Shown: positions 26,701 to 34,811 of the stretch, one piece after another
Layout of the letters: each line of letters starts with the position of its first letter
Position numbering within the stretch: the stretch's first letter is position 1
Notes under the pieces: model-generated
What the model was told of the DNA's origin: nothing
The model's input: only the letters and a program-made list of their open reading frames with translations
The model's database searches: none
Translations under genes and position numbers: made by a program
Assembly: GCA_017935025.1 (NCBI GenBank)
Contig: JAGBIL010000007.1
Coordinates: 1-47,672, forward strand
Source: Opitutales bacterium
GTDB taxonomy: Bacteria > Verrucomicrobiota > Verrucomicrobiia > Opitutales > UBA953
Direction: 5' to 3'
Length of the DNA stretch: 47,672 bases

Positions 26701-27128
26701 GGCCGGCGGAGTTCCCGCTGCCCGTTGTTGATGTATTCGACGGGAAGCTGGTTGACGACGCGGAAAATATTGTTCCCCGGATTATCAAAATCGATAAGCG
26801 CAACCATTCGCGCCAAGCCGCTTTGCGGCGTAAACTGCACGCCGTTTACCATTTGCACATACAATTTGTGCAAGGTGGCAAACTCGCTGTCCGCTCCCGC
26901 GAGGCGGACGGAATCCATGACCTCGCGAATCTCTTCCGAAAGCAAATCCGGATTCGCCCGACTCAAAAACTGCTCCAAGTCTCCCTCATACAAAACGTCC
27001 GTTTTCAGGTTTCGCACGACGCTCCCGCCGGGCAGATAATGCCAACCCGTTTCCTCTAAAAACGAGATAAACGCACTCTCAAATTCCGATTCGCAGAACC
27101 GCCCGTTGTATTCTTTCAGTTTCGCCAT
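23706..27128 (-). CDS. hsdR: Type I restriction enzyme, HsdR (endonuclease/translocase)
   Basis: Cuts unmethylated DNA after ATP-driven translocation, in complex with HsdM and HsdS. About 1140 residues. The nuclease core is D144 with E158-x-K160 in RRPDVLLYVNGLPLCVIELK. The motor has the P-loop GATGCGKT (302-309), DEAH (414-417), FTGTP, and the late motif QTISRVNR. The C-terminal part binds HsdM. I prefer the ATG at 27128; a GTG at 27140 overlaps the rhuM stop as GTGA, so the coupling is tight in either case. Three octamer copies lie within (25083, 25738, 26149), unlike in hsdS. Confidence 0.95.
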   Translation of the reverse strand: MAKLKEYNGRFCESEFESAFISFLEETGWHYLPGGSVVRNLKTDVLYEGDLEQFLSRANPDLLSEEIREVMDSVRLAGADSEFATLHKLYVQMVNGVQFTPQSGLARMVALIDFDNPGNNIFRVVNQLPVEYINNGQRELRRPDVLLYVNGLPLCVIELKNPADARATIYDAWEQINVRYWRDIPHLLHYCPLACISDGVKTRLGTVRTPYEHFYAWRRVNDGDKVSTLPFEETQTMIRGVFAPERFLEIFRDYIYFQDSEYDYAEREIVCRYPQFFASRLLKQSIVKSVISKSGKGGTYFGATGCGKTYTMAFLARQLALRCADVPAIGSPTIVMIVDRDELQKQGAKLFTKSKEFLNLGEVSIVPNRKVLREELGARESGGFYICTIQKFCDREDDKIGLINSRANIICFSDEAHRTQIENAKKIQFSKDADENMRAVVSKPYAKVLKEALPNATFVGFTGTPIAETYQTFGDEIDRYTMDQAVADGLTVSIKYHPRIAKVLLDRAKVKEIEDYYKKCADDGATRDDIEASKRAMSSMEVILGEPSRLERLAVDIHDHYVSACENDPGRVQKAMIVCSSRPIAYTLLKKFREKYPEWFAEKQVPDGTVVSAEELHELKPMPFMAMVSSVGSNDPAEMYNYLGGVKNGDRSEALDAAFKQEKSNFRIVIVVDMWITGFDVPALTYLYNDKPLKKHLLIQTISRVNRKFPGKDYGLIVDYIGIRDNMREAMKLYGGDTSVAPSSDDVEQATAVFREELEILKNLFDGYDLSPFLDPDGDPAERYRLLAKAAEFVFISTRFLNSETNSGKKVSKVSFKTYFLKTVKRMRAAYDICQPSGGLGEEESALAQCFMAIAGFVRKMSGTDTDIDADTMNRRVSKMVEEALKYNEVESILDDGEQEDLFSPEFFEKLSDVKMPATKLEMLVKMLRKQIREYGKTNQMAAKKFQEMLEETVRQYHERRKHLSVEEAGETQEQTANEIIRNATEQALQILKEMNADRESFRKIGLTFEEKAFYDILMALRDRHNFEYGEDRFVGGVSINEKCKSLAKKVKEIIDTKSSFSDWLNNQIVRDRLKFDIKVCLIKNGYPPQYSPEVFRKVMEQVENFEENSSGVLEEMRVASYSDEETLLMVSETPAPYGR

Positions 27129-27136
27129 TTCCCGCC

Positions 27137-28168
27137 TCACTCGTTCTTGGACTGCTCAAGCATTTTCCGAACTTCTTTGTCAAAATCGCTGGTAATTTTC
27201 TGGTGTTTATTAAACTCGTTGTATTCTTCCACAGCTTTCCTGTCCGCCACGCTTTTGGAAATCTTGCCTTTTCCTTGCAAAATGTCATACCGACGAAAAG
27301 CAAGAAACGCATTCACGCTTTCGGCAAATTCCTGCATAGTGAAAGCATTTTCATTTTCGATCAAATCTTCGATATAATCAAAGAAACCGCTTACGGTGCG
27401 TTCGAGGCGACGAATCTGCTTTTCATCCAAATAATTTTTGGCGACGGTTACGTCGGATTTCAAAATTCGCCCATCGGGAGCGTTTTTCCACGTTTTAAGT
27501 CCCATGTGTTCCCGCGTGCGGTCTGCTGTGTGGTAGATGATTTCCGCCGCCGTTTTTCCCGTAATGGCATAGTGGAACTTGTTTTGGACCATGGCGTAAA
27601 ATTCATGGGATTCCGGTGAATCCTGGTCGTAGTCGATAGAACATTCGGCAAAATTGTCCGTAATCTGTTGCCAAATGCGCCGCTCTTGCGCACGAATGGA
27701 GCGGACCCGATCCAACAGTTCCCGGAAATAGTCCTTCCCGAAAGCCGTCTGACCCTGTTTTAACCGTTCGTCGTCCAAAACAAAGCCCTTCGTGATGTAT
27801 TCCCGAAGAATCTTTGTCGCCCAAATACGGAACGCCGTCGCTCGTCGGCTATTGACCCGGTAGCCCACGGAAATAATTGCGTCGAGATTGTAGAATTTAA
27901 CCTTGTTGATTTGCTTCTTCCCTTCAATGGCGCCATGCAAAGTGGGTATTTCCAAAATGGAAACAACCACTTTTTCGACCAACTCGCCTTCCTCAAAAAT
28001 GTTTTTAAGGTGCTTGGAAATCGCCGGAGTCGTCACTCCGAACAACTCCGCCATTGCCTTTTGGCTGAGCCAAATACTCTCATCCTTTATCAGCGCATTA
28101 ACGCTGATATCGCCTTCCGCCGATTTATAGATAAGAAAATTGAATGATTTTGTCAGAGCGTTAGACAT
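27137..28168 (-). CDS. rhuM: RhuM-family protein
   Basis: 343 residues of the RhuM family, first named from a Salmonella pathogenicity island and often found inside type I restriction operons; its biochemical role is not known. The N-terminus has a DNA-binding look: LSQKAMAELFGVTTPAISKHLKNI is a helix-turn-helix. This is followed by the family segment KVKFYNLDAIISVGYRVNSRRATAFRIWAT and the helical C-terminal half. AGGAA precedes the ATG. It lies 13 bases after the ATPase gene and overlaps the hsdR start. Two octamer copies are present. It may be a regulator of the operon or a phage-response factor. Confidence 0.9.
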   Translation of the reverse strand: MSNALTKSFNFLIYKSAEGDISVNALIKDESIWLSQKAMAELFGVTTPAISKHLKNIFEEGELVEKVVVSILEIPTLHGAIEGKKQINKVKFYNLDAIISVGYRVNSRRATAFRIWATKILREYITKGFVLDDERLKQGQTAFGKDYFRELLDRVRSIRAQERRIWQQITDNFAECSIDYDQDSPESHEFYAMVQNKFHYAITGKTAAEIIYHTADRTREHMGLKTWKNAPDGRILKSDVTVAKNYLDEKQIRRLERTVSGFFDYIEDLIENENAFTMQEFAESVNAFLAFRRYDILQGKGKISKSVADRKAVEEYNEFNKHQKITSDFDKEVRKMLEQSKNE

Positions 28169-28181
28169 ACTATTTCCTTAA

Positions 28182-30407
28182 TTATCCGTTTTGACCTATT
28201 TTGCTCATTCTAGCGTAATGTCCTTCGTATCCCGATAATTTAAAAACCAATCGAAATGCGTCGTGAAATGAATTATAGTCAAATTCTTTCATGTCATAAA
28301 TATTTGTACTGTCAGAATGAGACTCTCGGTTAATGTAACGATTAAACGCACTAAATCGGGAGGCGTCTTTTAATTCTTTTTTTTGGAAAACTTCGTTTAG
28401 TTCTCTCTTTTCAACAAACCCGAAGAAGTAGTCAATAATATGCCGCATACAATTGGCAACAAGAGCGACTGAATTATTTTTATCGTTCACAACAGACCAA
28501 TACATCTGATAGTCGTTTTGGATCTCGTTTATGGGCATTTTAACAAATCGGCTACCGCCAGAGGATTTTACGATTCTAAAAAGATTGGGTAGCTTTGATT
28601 TTTGATCTTCAGACAAGTCCTCTGATCGATACTTCTTTTGTCCTGCCAATTCGTAGAAGAAATATATACTGTGCGTAAGAATAAAAACTTGTTCCCAGTA
28701 ATCAATCCTCCTTGTAAACTCATCCTTTATCAAAGAGGCGATATTGAATACATACATGTGGGACAAACTTGATATCGGATCGTCAATTACAATAATTTTT
28801 TTCTTCTCTGAAACATCTGCTTTTTCTTTTCCCTTACATTCTTCTATAAAGTAAAGAAAGCTAATAATCATCTTCTCCCCCTCACTCAATGATTCAAAGA
28901 TGTTATTTGCCTCATTATCTGTACGTACCAACTTATACGATGACGTGTCTTCCGAAGTTGCTTCAATTTTAAAATTATCAATTCCTAGATCTATCAACCG
29001 ACTATTAATATTTTTTATTGCAACTTCTATATTAGAAGTCTTTTTCGATTCGTTTGTGATAATGTGTTCTTGATTTTTTATTCTAGAACGAATATCGGAA
29101 AGTTCATTTTCGATGCTTTTCTTCTTTGCCTCAGTGTCAGATAAATCTTTCTCATAATTTGATATGATAGAATCATATTCCAATCTGAGATTTTGCCAAA
29201 ATAGAGTCTTCAGTTCGCTTAGTGTTCTTTCCTTTTGGTCAATTTTATTATTAAAATCTCTTATCGTTTTATTTGCTTCCTTTATAATCTGATTTACGGA
29301 AGACAATTCTTTCTCGACCTCCTTTAATGCAATAGGGAGGCTTGGGGTTTGTTTCTTATTATTTAGAGTAAAAACATTTTCGAACAAAACCTTACGCAAC
29401 GCTGCAAACGCAACTTTATACCGTCCTGAAAATTCTTGTAATAGATTTTGCGTATTAAAAATGGGATTTTCAGATAACGCTTCTACTCTATTTCTATAAG
29501 AATCACATATTCGACTAAGTTCAGCTTTGTCTGACTCATAAGATTTATCAAAGCACATCTTCAGATTCGCTAAAAGCCGTTCTCTATCGACGTCTTGTTG
29601 GCAGAAAGGACATTTTTGCGCGCTCGATCGTGACTCAATGTATTTTATTCCTGAATTTACCCAATCGCTATTTTTTAAATCATCTATAAGTGTTGAAAAC
29701 GTAGAATTTTCACTTCCAGTAATTTCTTTCCGTAAAAGAGCTTTCTCTCTTTCGTTGAGTTCACAAAATTCTATTTCTGCAATTCTTTCAATTTTTGCAA
29801 CATGTTCATCTAACATAGACGCAATTTCTTTACTAATTGCATCTATGTTTTTCGGTGGGACGTACTCAGGTTTTTTAACATTGAGCAAATAATTAAACAA
29901 CGCTTCTCTTGAGCCCATTAAACCTTTTAAGCAGTATTCGGTCTTTGTAGCCCTTCCTGCATAAGTCGATTTAATCTTCCATATAGAATCTAGAACATTA
30001 TTTTTTCTTCTTAAGAACCCTGCCTTAGATTCTTCTAATTTGCTATTTTTTTCCGCCTCTAAATTCTCAAGTCGGCTTTTCTCATGTTTTGCCTGGTCTA
30101 TAACTTTCTTTGCATCAACGTTTTCCTTTGAAAGAGAAAAAATCCCTTTCAATTTCGGATTTACATAAAAATTCTCGTTGACCCATTTTTGATTATAAAC
30201 CAAAACTTTCTCGTCCTTTCCCAACTGCGGCTGAACCGAACAAGAAGCATACTTCTCATTATCGTTTTCGTGACAATGTCTTAAAAATTCAGAAAGGGTA
30301 CTTTTCCCCGAACCGTTTAATCCATAAATAAGATTGATTTTCTTGTCTGTTTCTAAAGACGCAACTTCTTTATAGCTTGCAATTTTTAGCGAAATTTTTT
30401 CTATCAT
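28182..30407 (-). CDS. RloC/PrrC-like AAA ATPase with zinc hook, candidate anticodon nuclease
   Basis: 741 residues. The ABC-type ATPase is complete: Walker A GLNGSGKST (29-37), signature LSEGE (507-511), Walker B IIVIDD (538-543), and switch His579 in LTHS. Between the halves lies a long coiled coil with a CPFC motif (266-269), a zinc hook as in Rad50 and RloC. After the ATPase is a candidate nuclease triad R655-x3-D659 and H697 (ANCMRHIIDYF, NRESHSD). PrrC and RloC use R-x3-E and a later His, so Asp replaces Glu here. Such proteins sit in type I operons and cleave tRNA when restriction is inhibited. The ATG at 30407 overlaps the hsdS stop as ATGA and has GGAGG. The gene is AT-rich with no octamer. 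A non-nuclease SMC-like ATPase is the alternative. Confidence 0.75.
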   Translation of the reverse strand: MIEKISLKIASYKEVASLETDKKINLIYGLNGSGKSTLSEFLRHCHENDNEKYASCSVQPQLGKDEKVLVYNQKWVNENFYVNPKLKGIFSLSKENVDAKKVIDQAKHEKSRLENLEAEKNSKLEESKAGFLRRKNNVLDSIWKIKSTYAGRATKTEYCLKGLMGSREALFNYLLNVKKPEYVPPKNIDAISKEIASMLDEHVAKIERIAEIEFCELNEREKALLRKEITGSENSTFSTLIDDLKNSDWVNSGIKYIESRSSAQKCPFCQQDVDRERLLANLKMCFDKSYESDKAELSRICDSYRNRVEALSENPIFNTQNLLQEFSGRYKVAFAALRKVLFENVFTLNNKKQTPSLPIALKEVEKELSSVNQIIKEANKTIRDFNNKIDQKERTLSELKTLFWQNLRLEYDSIISNYEKDLSDTEAKKKSIENELSDIRSRIKNQEHIITNESKKTSNIEVAIKNINSRLIDLGIDNFKIEATSEDTSSYKLVRTDNEANNIFESLSEGEKMIISFLYFIEECKGKEKADVSEKKKIIVIDDPISSLSHMYVFNIASLIKDEFTRRIDYWEQVFILTHSIYFFYELAGQKKYRSEDLSEDQKSKLPNLFRIVKSSGGSRFVKMPINEIQNDYQMYWSVVNDKNNSVALVANCMRHIIDYFFGFVEKRELNEVFQKKELKDASRFSAFNRYINRESHSDSTNIYDMKEFDYNSFHDAFRLVFKLSGYEGHYARMSKIGQNG

Positions 30408-31498
30408 CGGATTTCCTCCAACGAGCCCCGGATTAGAATCGGGCAGATGTTTTTGATTTGTAATTTTAGTTGGTCGTTGATTCGTTTTCGTTCGGTGTAA
30501 ACGTTGTAAATATCGACGATGGATTTTTGGACGTTGATGTCCGGAATCGGAATCTCCACATTGCACATTTCTTCAAACGAAAAATTCTCTCTCGCAGAAC
30601 CCCACGAGTTGTATCGAGCATAACGATCGAATTCTCTTCGTGATAACCAAATTGCTAAATACGGCGACAGTAGCACGGATTGCTCTACTGAAAAGACTTC
30701 GTATATTGGAGATACGACTATCGGCTTGTTAAACTTGTTAACGGCAAAAGCGAGCACTTTCCAGGTGTCCGTTGTTGGGACAAACGCAATATCGTTGTGA
30801 TTGACAATTTTGTAATTTCCTAATTCTTCTCGATTAACTCTGCTTTGGGCTTCCCGAAATTCTTTTTTCGTGCTTAGCCCCATTACGCAAGTTAATGCTT
30901 TGTCGGAATTTCTTTCATTTTTTTGTTGGATATACTTTCCGATTTTCTTGCCGGGAATTTTTCTACGTAAATCTTCAATGTAGCCGTCGCAGACGAGTTT
31001 CAAATCGTCCAAGCCGCGTTCGTAGCATTGCTGATTGGCAACCATCGCTTTGTAGATATCGACGTATTTTTGCTGCGTGGGAAGGTCGGGAAGGTCGATT
31101 TCAAACTCAGACAAGTCAGATACTCTAAAATAATTACGAGCGGAACCAACAGCCTCAAACCAACACTTGCGAGCGAATTCATCTCTTTTTACAAAAAGAT
31201 TCAGATACTCGGGAAGTAACAAATCCGTCCGCTCGACATAAAAAATCTCATACAACGAAGAACAGATTGCTTTATCCCAGAACGTATTTAACGCGATAGA
31301 GTTCAATTCCATTCTTGCCGGGTTAAAAACAAAATCGTTCAAGTAATAAACATTATACAAAGAAAGGTCTGCGCCGTCCTGTTTAGGCGAAATGAATCCT
31401 TCACGAGCAACCCCTCGGGCAGGAAGCTCTTCCAATCCGTCATATTTTTCTCTGCGTTGTTTAATCAACTCGCCGAGTCTGTATTTAGTTAATGCCAT
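30404..31498 (-). CDS. hsdS: Type I restriction enzyme, HsdS (specificity subunit)
   Basis: Chooses the DNA target for the HsdMS and HsdRMS complexes. 364 residues with two target-recognition domains separated and followed by conserved helices. The repeated ends ARNYFRVSDLSEFEIDLPDLPTQQKYVDIY and ARENFSFEEMCNVEIPIPDINVQKSIVDIY show the internal duplication clearly. This predicts a two-part recognition sequence, which cannot be read here. It is AT-rich, has no octamer, and its stop overlaps the start of the ATPase gene (ATGA). Together the two look like an exchanged block within the operon. Confidence 0.93.
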   Translation of the reverse strand: MALTKYRLGELIKQRREKYDGLEELPARGVAREGFISPKQDGADLSLYNVYYLNDFVFNPARMELNSIALNTFWDKAICSSLYEIFYVERTDLLLPEYLNLFVKRDEFARKCWFEAVGSARNYFRVSDLSEFEIDLPDLPTQQKYVDIYKAMVANQQCYERGLDDLKLVCDGYIEDLRRKIPGKKIGKYIQQKNERNSDKALTCVMGLSTKKEFREAQSRVNREELGNYKIVNHNDIAFVPTTDTWKVLAFAVNKFNKPIVVSPIYEVFSVEQSVLLSPYLAIWLSRREFDRYARYNSWGSARENFSFEEMCNVEIPIPDINVQKSIVDIYNVYTERKRINDQLKLQIKNICPILIRGSLEEIR

Positions 31499-31522
31499 AT
31501 CCGATTTGCCTTCGCCTAAATC

Positions 31523-32902
31523 TTATTTTTCTACCACTTCCCAACGTCCGCCTTTTCTGCTACCGACACGGCGAATGATTCCCGCCTTTGAAAGTTGCGC
31601 CAAGTCCCTCCGGATTGTCGGCTCGCTCACGCCGAAAACAGAAGCTAATAGTGCCGCATTTACCCTATCATTTATCCTATCATTTATCCTATCATTTATC
31701 CTATCACCACGAAGAAACTTAATAATCCTTTTTTGCCGTTCCGTAACATTGGCGGGGAGATTGACGGGAACGGTTTCAGTGTCATTTTTTTCTCCCTCAT
31801 TCGGATTCAATTCAAACGCAAACGGGATTCGCACACGCAAAAAGAAATCGAGAAACTCAAATACCTTTTCTCCGTATCGGTTAACGACCAAAGGAACACC
31901 GTGCCCGGTCTGCTCCATCAGATTCAGCCGGATAAACAGGCGAGCGAGTTCTTCATTTACGGGCTTTGAAATTCCCCGGAAGAAGTCCTCTTTCGACAAA
32001 TTCTGCGGAATGCCGCCCGTGGAGATAATTTCAATATGGTCGGTGAAGACGTATATTGCCGGCGGGGTTCCGTCCATCCAATTATTGTGCAGACAGGCAT
32101 TGAACCAAACTTCGCGAAACACTTCTTTATCAAACAGGCTGGTTTCCTTGCGTTTTGCACCTTGTATCGAAACTCTCGTTTCGTTAATCACGTCCGCGCA
32201 ATAATCAAACGCCTGAGTCATTGCTACAATCAAACATTTATTTCCGTATTCATTGCGGTTAATCACTCCCGCGCTTTTGTCTTTTCCGGCGAATCGGACA
32301 ACTTTCACGGAAATCTCGTTCCTGTCCGCCAAGAGTTCTGCCTGCCTGTTATACTTACCCTCCGCCGTGCGCAGGTGCATATTTTCCTCAAACGTATCCT
32401 CGCTTATATTGTAGCCTTGTTCTGACAATAAAAGGCGCAAGTATTTAAAGGTCGGATTTTTTACACCACCTTCGATTTCCGTTATTTTTATGCGGGAACT
32501 CCAGTATTTTTGTTGTGCCAAATCAATTTGCCGTTCCGTCATCGACCGCACCGACGTTCCCACTCGGATAAAACACCCCTGCGCGCTCCTCCCGTACTTT
32601 TTAATGTAATAAAGGGAATCTCCTTTTTTGATTTGAATTTTTACAACGTGTTTTCCGTCAACATACTCTGAGCCCAACGAAACGTATTCCGACACCGTCG
32701 GAAGTATTTGACTTTCGACGATATCGGCAAGTTTCCGCATGGTCTGATCAAAATCACTCACCCCGCAAACGCATCCGGCGTCGTCAACCCCGATGTAAAT
32801 AGTTCCGCCGTCCGTGTTTAAAAAGGCGACAATTTCCTTTGCGACGGAATCGCTGTATTGCCGTTTGAGCTCCGTATGCTCTGTTTCCGTAAATGTCTTC
32901 AT
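31523..32902 (-). CDS. AlbA_2 (Schlafen-like) domain protein with C-terminal winged helix
   Basis: 459 residues. The N-terminal AlbA_2 domain has ELKRQ and FLNTDGGTIYIGVDDAG, followed by GCFIRVGTSVRSM. A GHKL-like C-terminal part contains IEIISTGGIP and GHGVPLVVNRYG. The end is a winged-helix domain (SVFGVSEPTIRRDLAQLSKAGIIRRVG). Just before it, RIND is repeated three times (12-base tandem repeat at 31664-31706). This family is common inside type I restriction loci and is thought to regulate them. I prefer the ATG at 32902, 8 bases after AAGG; the ATG at 32908 or a TTG at 32917, directly after the hsdM stop, are alternatives. Confidence 0.85.
   Translation of the reverse strand: MKTFTETEHTELKRQYSDSVAKEIVAFLNTDGGTIYIGVDDAGCVCGVSDFDQTMRKLADIVESQILPTVSEYVSLGSEYVDGKHVVKIQIKKGDSLYYIKKYGRSAQGCFIRVGTSVRSMTERQIDLAQQKYWSSRIKITEIEGGVKNPTFKYLRLLLSEQGYNISEDTFEENMHLRTAEGKYNRQAELLADRNEISVKVVRFAGKDKSAGVINRNEYGNKCLIVAMTQAFDYCADVINETRVSIQGAKRKETSLFDKEVFREVWFNACLHNNWMDGTPPAIYVFTDHIEIISTGGIPQNLSKEDFFRGISKPVNEELARLFIRLNLMEQTGHGVPLVVNRYGEKVFEFLDFFLRVRIPFAFELNPNEGEKNDTETVPVNLPANVTERQKRIIKFLRGDRINDRINDRINDRVNAALLASVFGVSEPTIRRDLAQLSKAGIIRRVGSRKGGRWEVVEK
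31664..31706. repeat. 12-base tandem repeat inside the AlbA_2 gene
   Basis: CCTATCATTTAT occurs three times in direct tandem and then partially, 3.6 copies in all. It encodes repeated Arg-Ile-Asn-Asp in the linker before the winged helix. Copy changes would keep the reading frame and only change linker length. Confidence 0.9.
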
Positions 32903-32917
32903 TTTCATGCCCTTCAA

Positions 32918-34528
32918 TTACAGCTTGTAGCCGATTCCCTTGAATGCGTCTGCGAGCATTTTTTGAGACTGTTTTTCGAAGGCCATGAGTTCCCGCATTT
33001 CTTTTTGGATGCGTGCCATTTCTGTGGGAAAGTCGATTTCCAAGTCGTGGTCGATGAACTCGATGTATTTGCTGGGAACGAGGCTCCAGCCCTGTGCTTC
33101 GATTTCCCTGATGCCGACGCTGCGGTAGAGCTCGGGAACGGCATAGGCGTTCCCGTCCGTTCCCGCGCTTTGCCAAGTGTGGTAGATGTCGGCGGCGCGG
33201 CGGATTTGGGCGGCATCTAAAAGCACTTTTTTCTTCCCTTCGTTTTTCACGGGATTGCCCGTCCACGTACGCAGGTCCATGAAAAGGATTTCGCCTTCGC
33301 GGTTGCGCAGATTGCGCCCGTGGTATTTCCCGCCTTTTTTGTTTTGGTTCAAAATCCAAAGGGTAACGCTGATGTCCGTCGTGATAAAGAGTTCCCGCGG
33401 AAGGATAATGATGGCTTCGACTTTGTCGTTTTGAATCAGTTTTTTGCGGATTTCCACGGTGTCGCTGTCGCCGAGTGCGCCGTTGGCGAGCAGGAATCCG
33501 GCAACGCCGTCCAGCGGTTTCAGGTGGGAAAGCATATGCAAAATCCACGCGTAGTTGGCGTTGCTTTCGGGCGGCGTGGCGTAGTTTGCCCAGCGGGAAT
33601 CGTGCTTCAGGTTTTCGTCATACCAGCCTTTGAGATTAAAAGGCGGGTTTGCCATGATGTAGTTGAAGTAGAGCCCTTTGTGCAGGTCGTGCGTGAAGGT
33701 GGAATCGCTTTCGCCGCCGAGGTTGTGGCTGATCCCGCGCAGGGCGAGGTTCATTTTGGCAAGGCGGTAGGTTGCCGCCTCTTTTTCCTGACCGTAAACA
33801 TTGATGCGGCTGATATCGCCGCGCTTTTCTCTGATGAGGTCGGTGCTTTGGACAAACATCCCGCCCGAGCCGCAGCAGGGGTCGTAAAGCGTGCCGTCAA
33901 AAGGCTCAATCATGGTGGCGATGAGCTGGACGACGTCGTGCGGCGTGTAATATTCGCCTTCTTCCTTGGTGGCGTTGACGGCAAATTCTTTGAGGAAGTA
34001 TTCGTAAACCCGTCCGATGAGGTCTTTTTCTTCGCCGAATGCCTTGTGGCTGATTTTGTTGACCTCGTCGACGATTTGTTTGATGTCGTTGGCGGCGAGA
34101 TTGCGCGTGGTAAACGTGCCTTCCACGAAGCAACCTTTCAGTTGGTTGCTACCGGTGGCGATACTGTGCAGAGCGGTATCGAGGGCGACGTTCAGTTTGG
34201 GCGCGGGCGTGTTGATAATCGTGGACCAACGCGCTTCTGCGGGAAGGTTGTAGGTGCCGTCCGTAAAAGTGGCGTCGTCGAAAAATGCTGCGAAGATGGC
34301 TTCGTCGTCCGGGTCGAGACCTTGAGCAATCAGGCTTTCGCGCAAATTTTTTACGCCGTCTTCAAATTTTTCGCCGATGAAGCGCAGAAACACGAGTGTC
34401 AGCATCATGTCGCGCTTTTCAAAAAACGATCCGGAATTGCGGGCCTTGCGCAGGATATCCCGGCACTTGAACAGAATCGTGTCTAAATTGATTTTATCGT
34501 CAGTCTTTTTCTTCGTTGCTTTTGCCAT
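32918..34528 (-). CDS. hsdM: Type I restriction enzyme, HsdM (N6-adenine methyltransferase)
   Basis: Methylates adenine in the HsdS-chosen site. 536 residues from the ATG at 34528. The helical N-terminal HsdM domain (about 1-150) is followed by motif I DPCCGSGGMF (216-225) and the catalytic NPPF (294-297), the gamma-class order. The C-terminus has the usual coiled tail that binds HsdS. An open extension upstream to 34681 lacks family features. It is the first gene of the operon. Octamer copies lie at 33129, 33150, 33158 and 33393, so hsdM, like hsdR, looks long resident. Confidence 0.96.
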   Translation of the reverse strand: MAKATKKKTDDKINLDTILFKCRDILRKARNSGSFFEKRDMMLTLVFLRFIGEKFEDGVKNLRESLIAQGLDPDDEAIFAAFFDDATFTDGTYNLPAEARWSTIINTPAPKLNVALDTALHSIATGSNQLKGCFVEGTFTTRNLAANDIKQIVDEVNKISHKAFGEEKDLIGRVYEYFLKEFAVNATKEEGEYYTPHDVVQLIATMIEPFDGTLYDPCCGSGGMFVQSTDLIREKRGDISRINVYGQEKEAATYRLAKMNLALRGISHNLGGESDSTFTHDLHKGLYFNYIMANPPFNLKGWYDENLKHDSRWANYATPPESNANYAWILHMLSHLKPLDGVAGFLLANGALGDSDTVEIRKKLIQNDKVEAIIILPRELFITTDISVTLWILNQNKKGGKYHGRNLRNREGEILFMDLRTWTGNPVKNEGKKKVLLDAAQIRRAADIYHTWQSAGTDGNAYAVPELYRSVGIREIEAQGWSLVPSKYIEFIDHDLEIDFPTEMARIQKEMRELMAFEKQSQKMLADAFKGIGYKL

Positions 34529-34811
34529 GTTGTGAGCGCTTTCGGGCGTATTATATTCGGGTAGGATAAGCCTCCGTTTTGCGTTAAGAAGATCGAAGTG
34601 GGGTCCGTTAGTTAGAATAACAACAAATTCCGCGCGGGAACGCAAAAGCGAACTTGCAGGGAACGGTGCCCGCAAAAGCAAAAATCCTCAAAAAGCACTC
34701 TCCAACGCACCGTAAGGAAAAAATATTAAAAACGCCGAAAAGTAAGTTTTTTGTTTAAAAAGTAAGGATTTTCTTTCGTTGTCCTCCGAAAAGTAACAAA
34801 AAACGCACGAG
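34529..34811. promoter_or_regulatory. Upstream region of the type I operon
   Basis: 283 bases between hsdM and the DUF4143 gene end. It contains three spaced copies of AAAAGTAA (about 34738, 34757 and 34789), which might be regulator sites, and one octamer at 34636. No clear sigma-70 promoter pair is visible on the minus strand. Confidence 0.3.

Noticed and set aside
30408..30566. Longer N-terminus of the RloC-like ATPase
   Set aside because: It would overlap hsdS by more than 150 bases; the ATG at 30407 has a GGAGG and the usual ATGA overlap.
31664..31706. Short tandem repeats as a CRISPR array
   Set aside because: The units are 12 bases without spacers and lie inside a coding frame.
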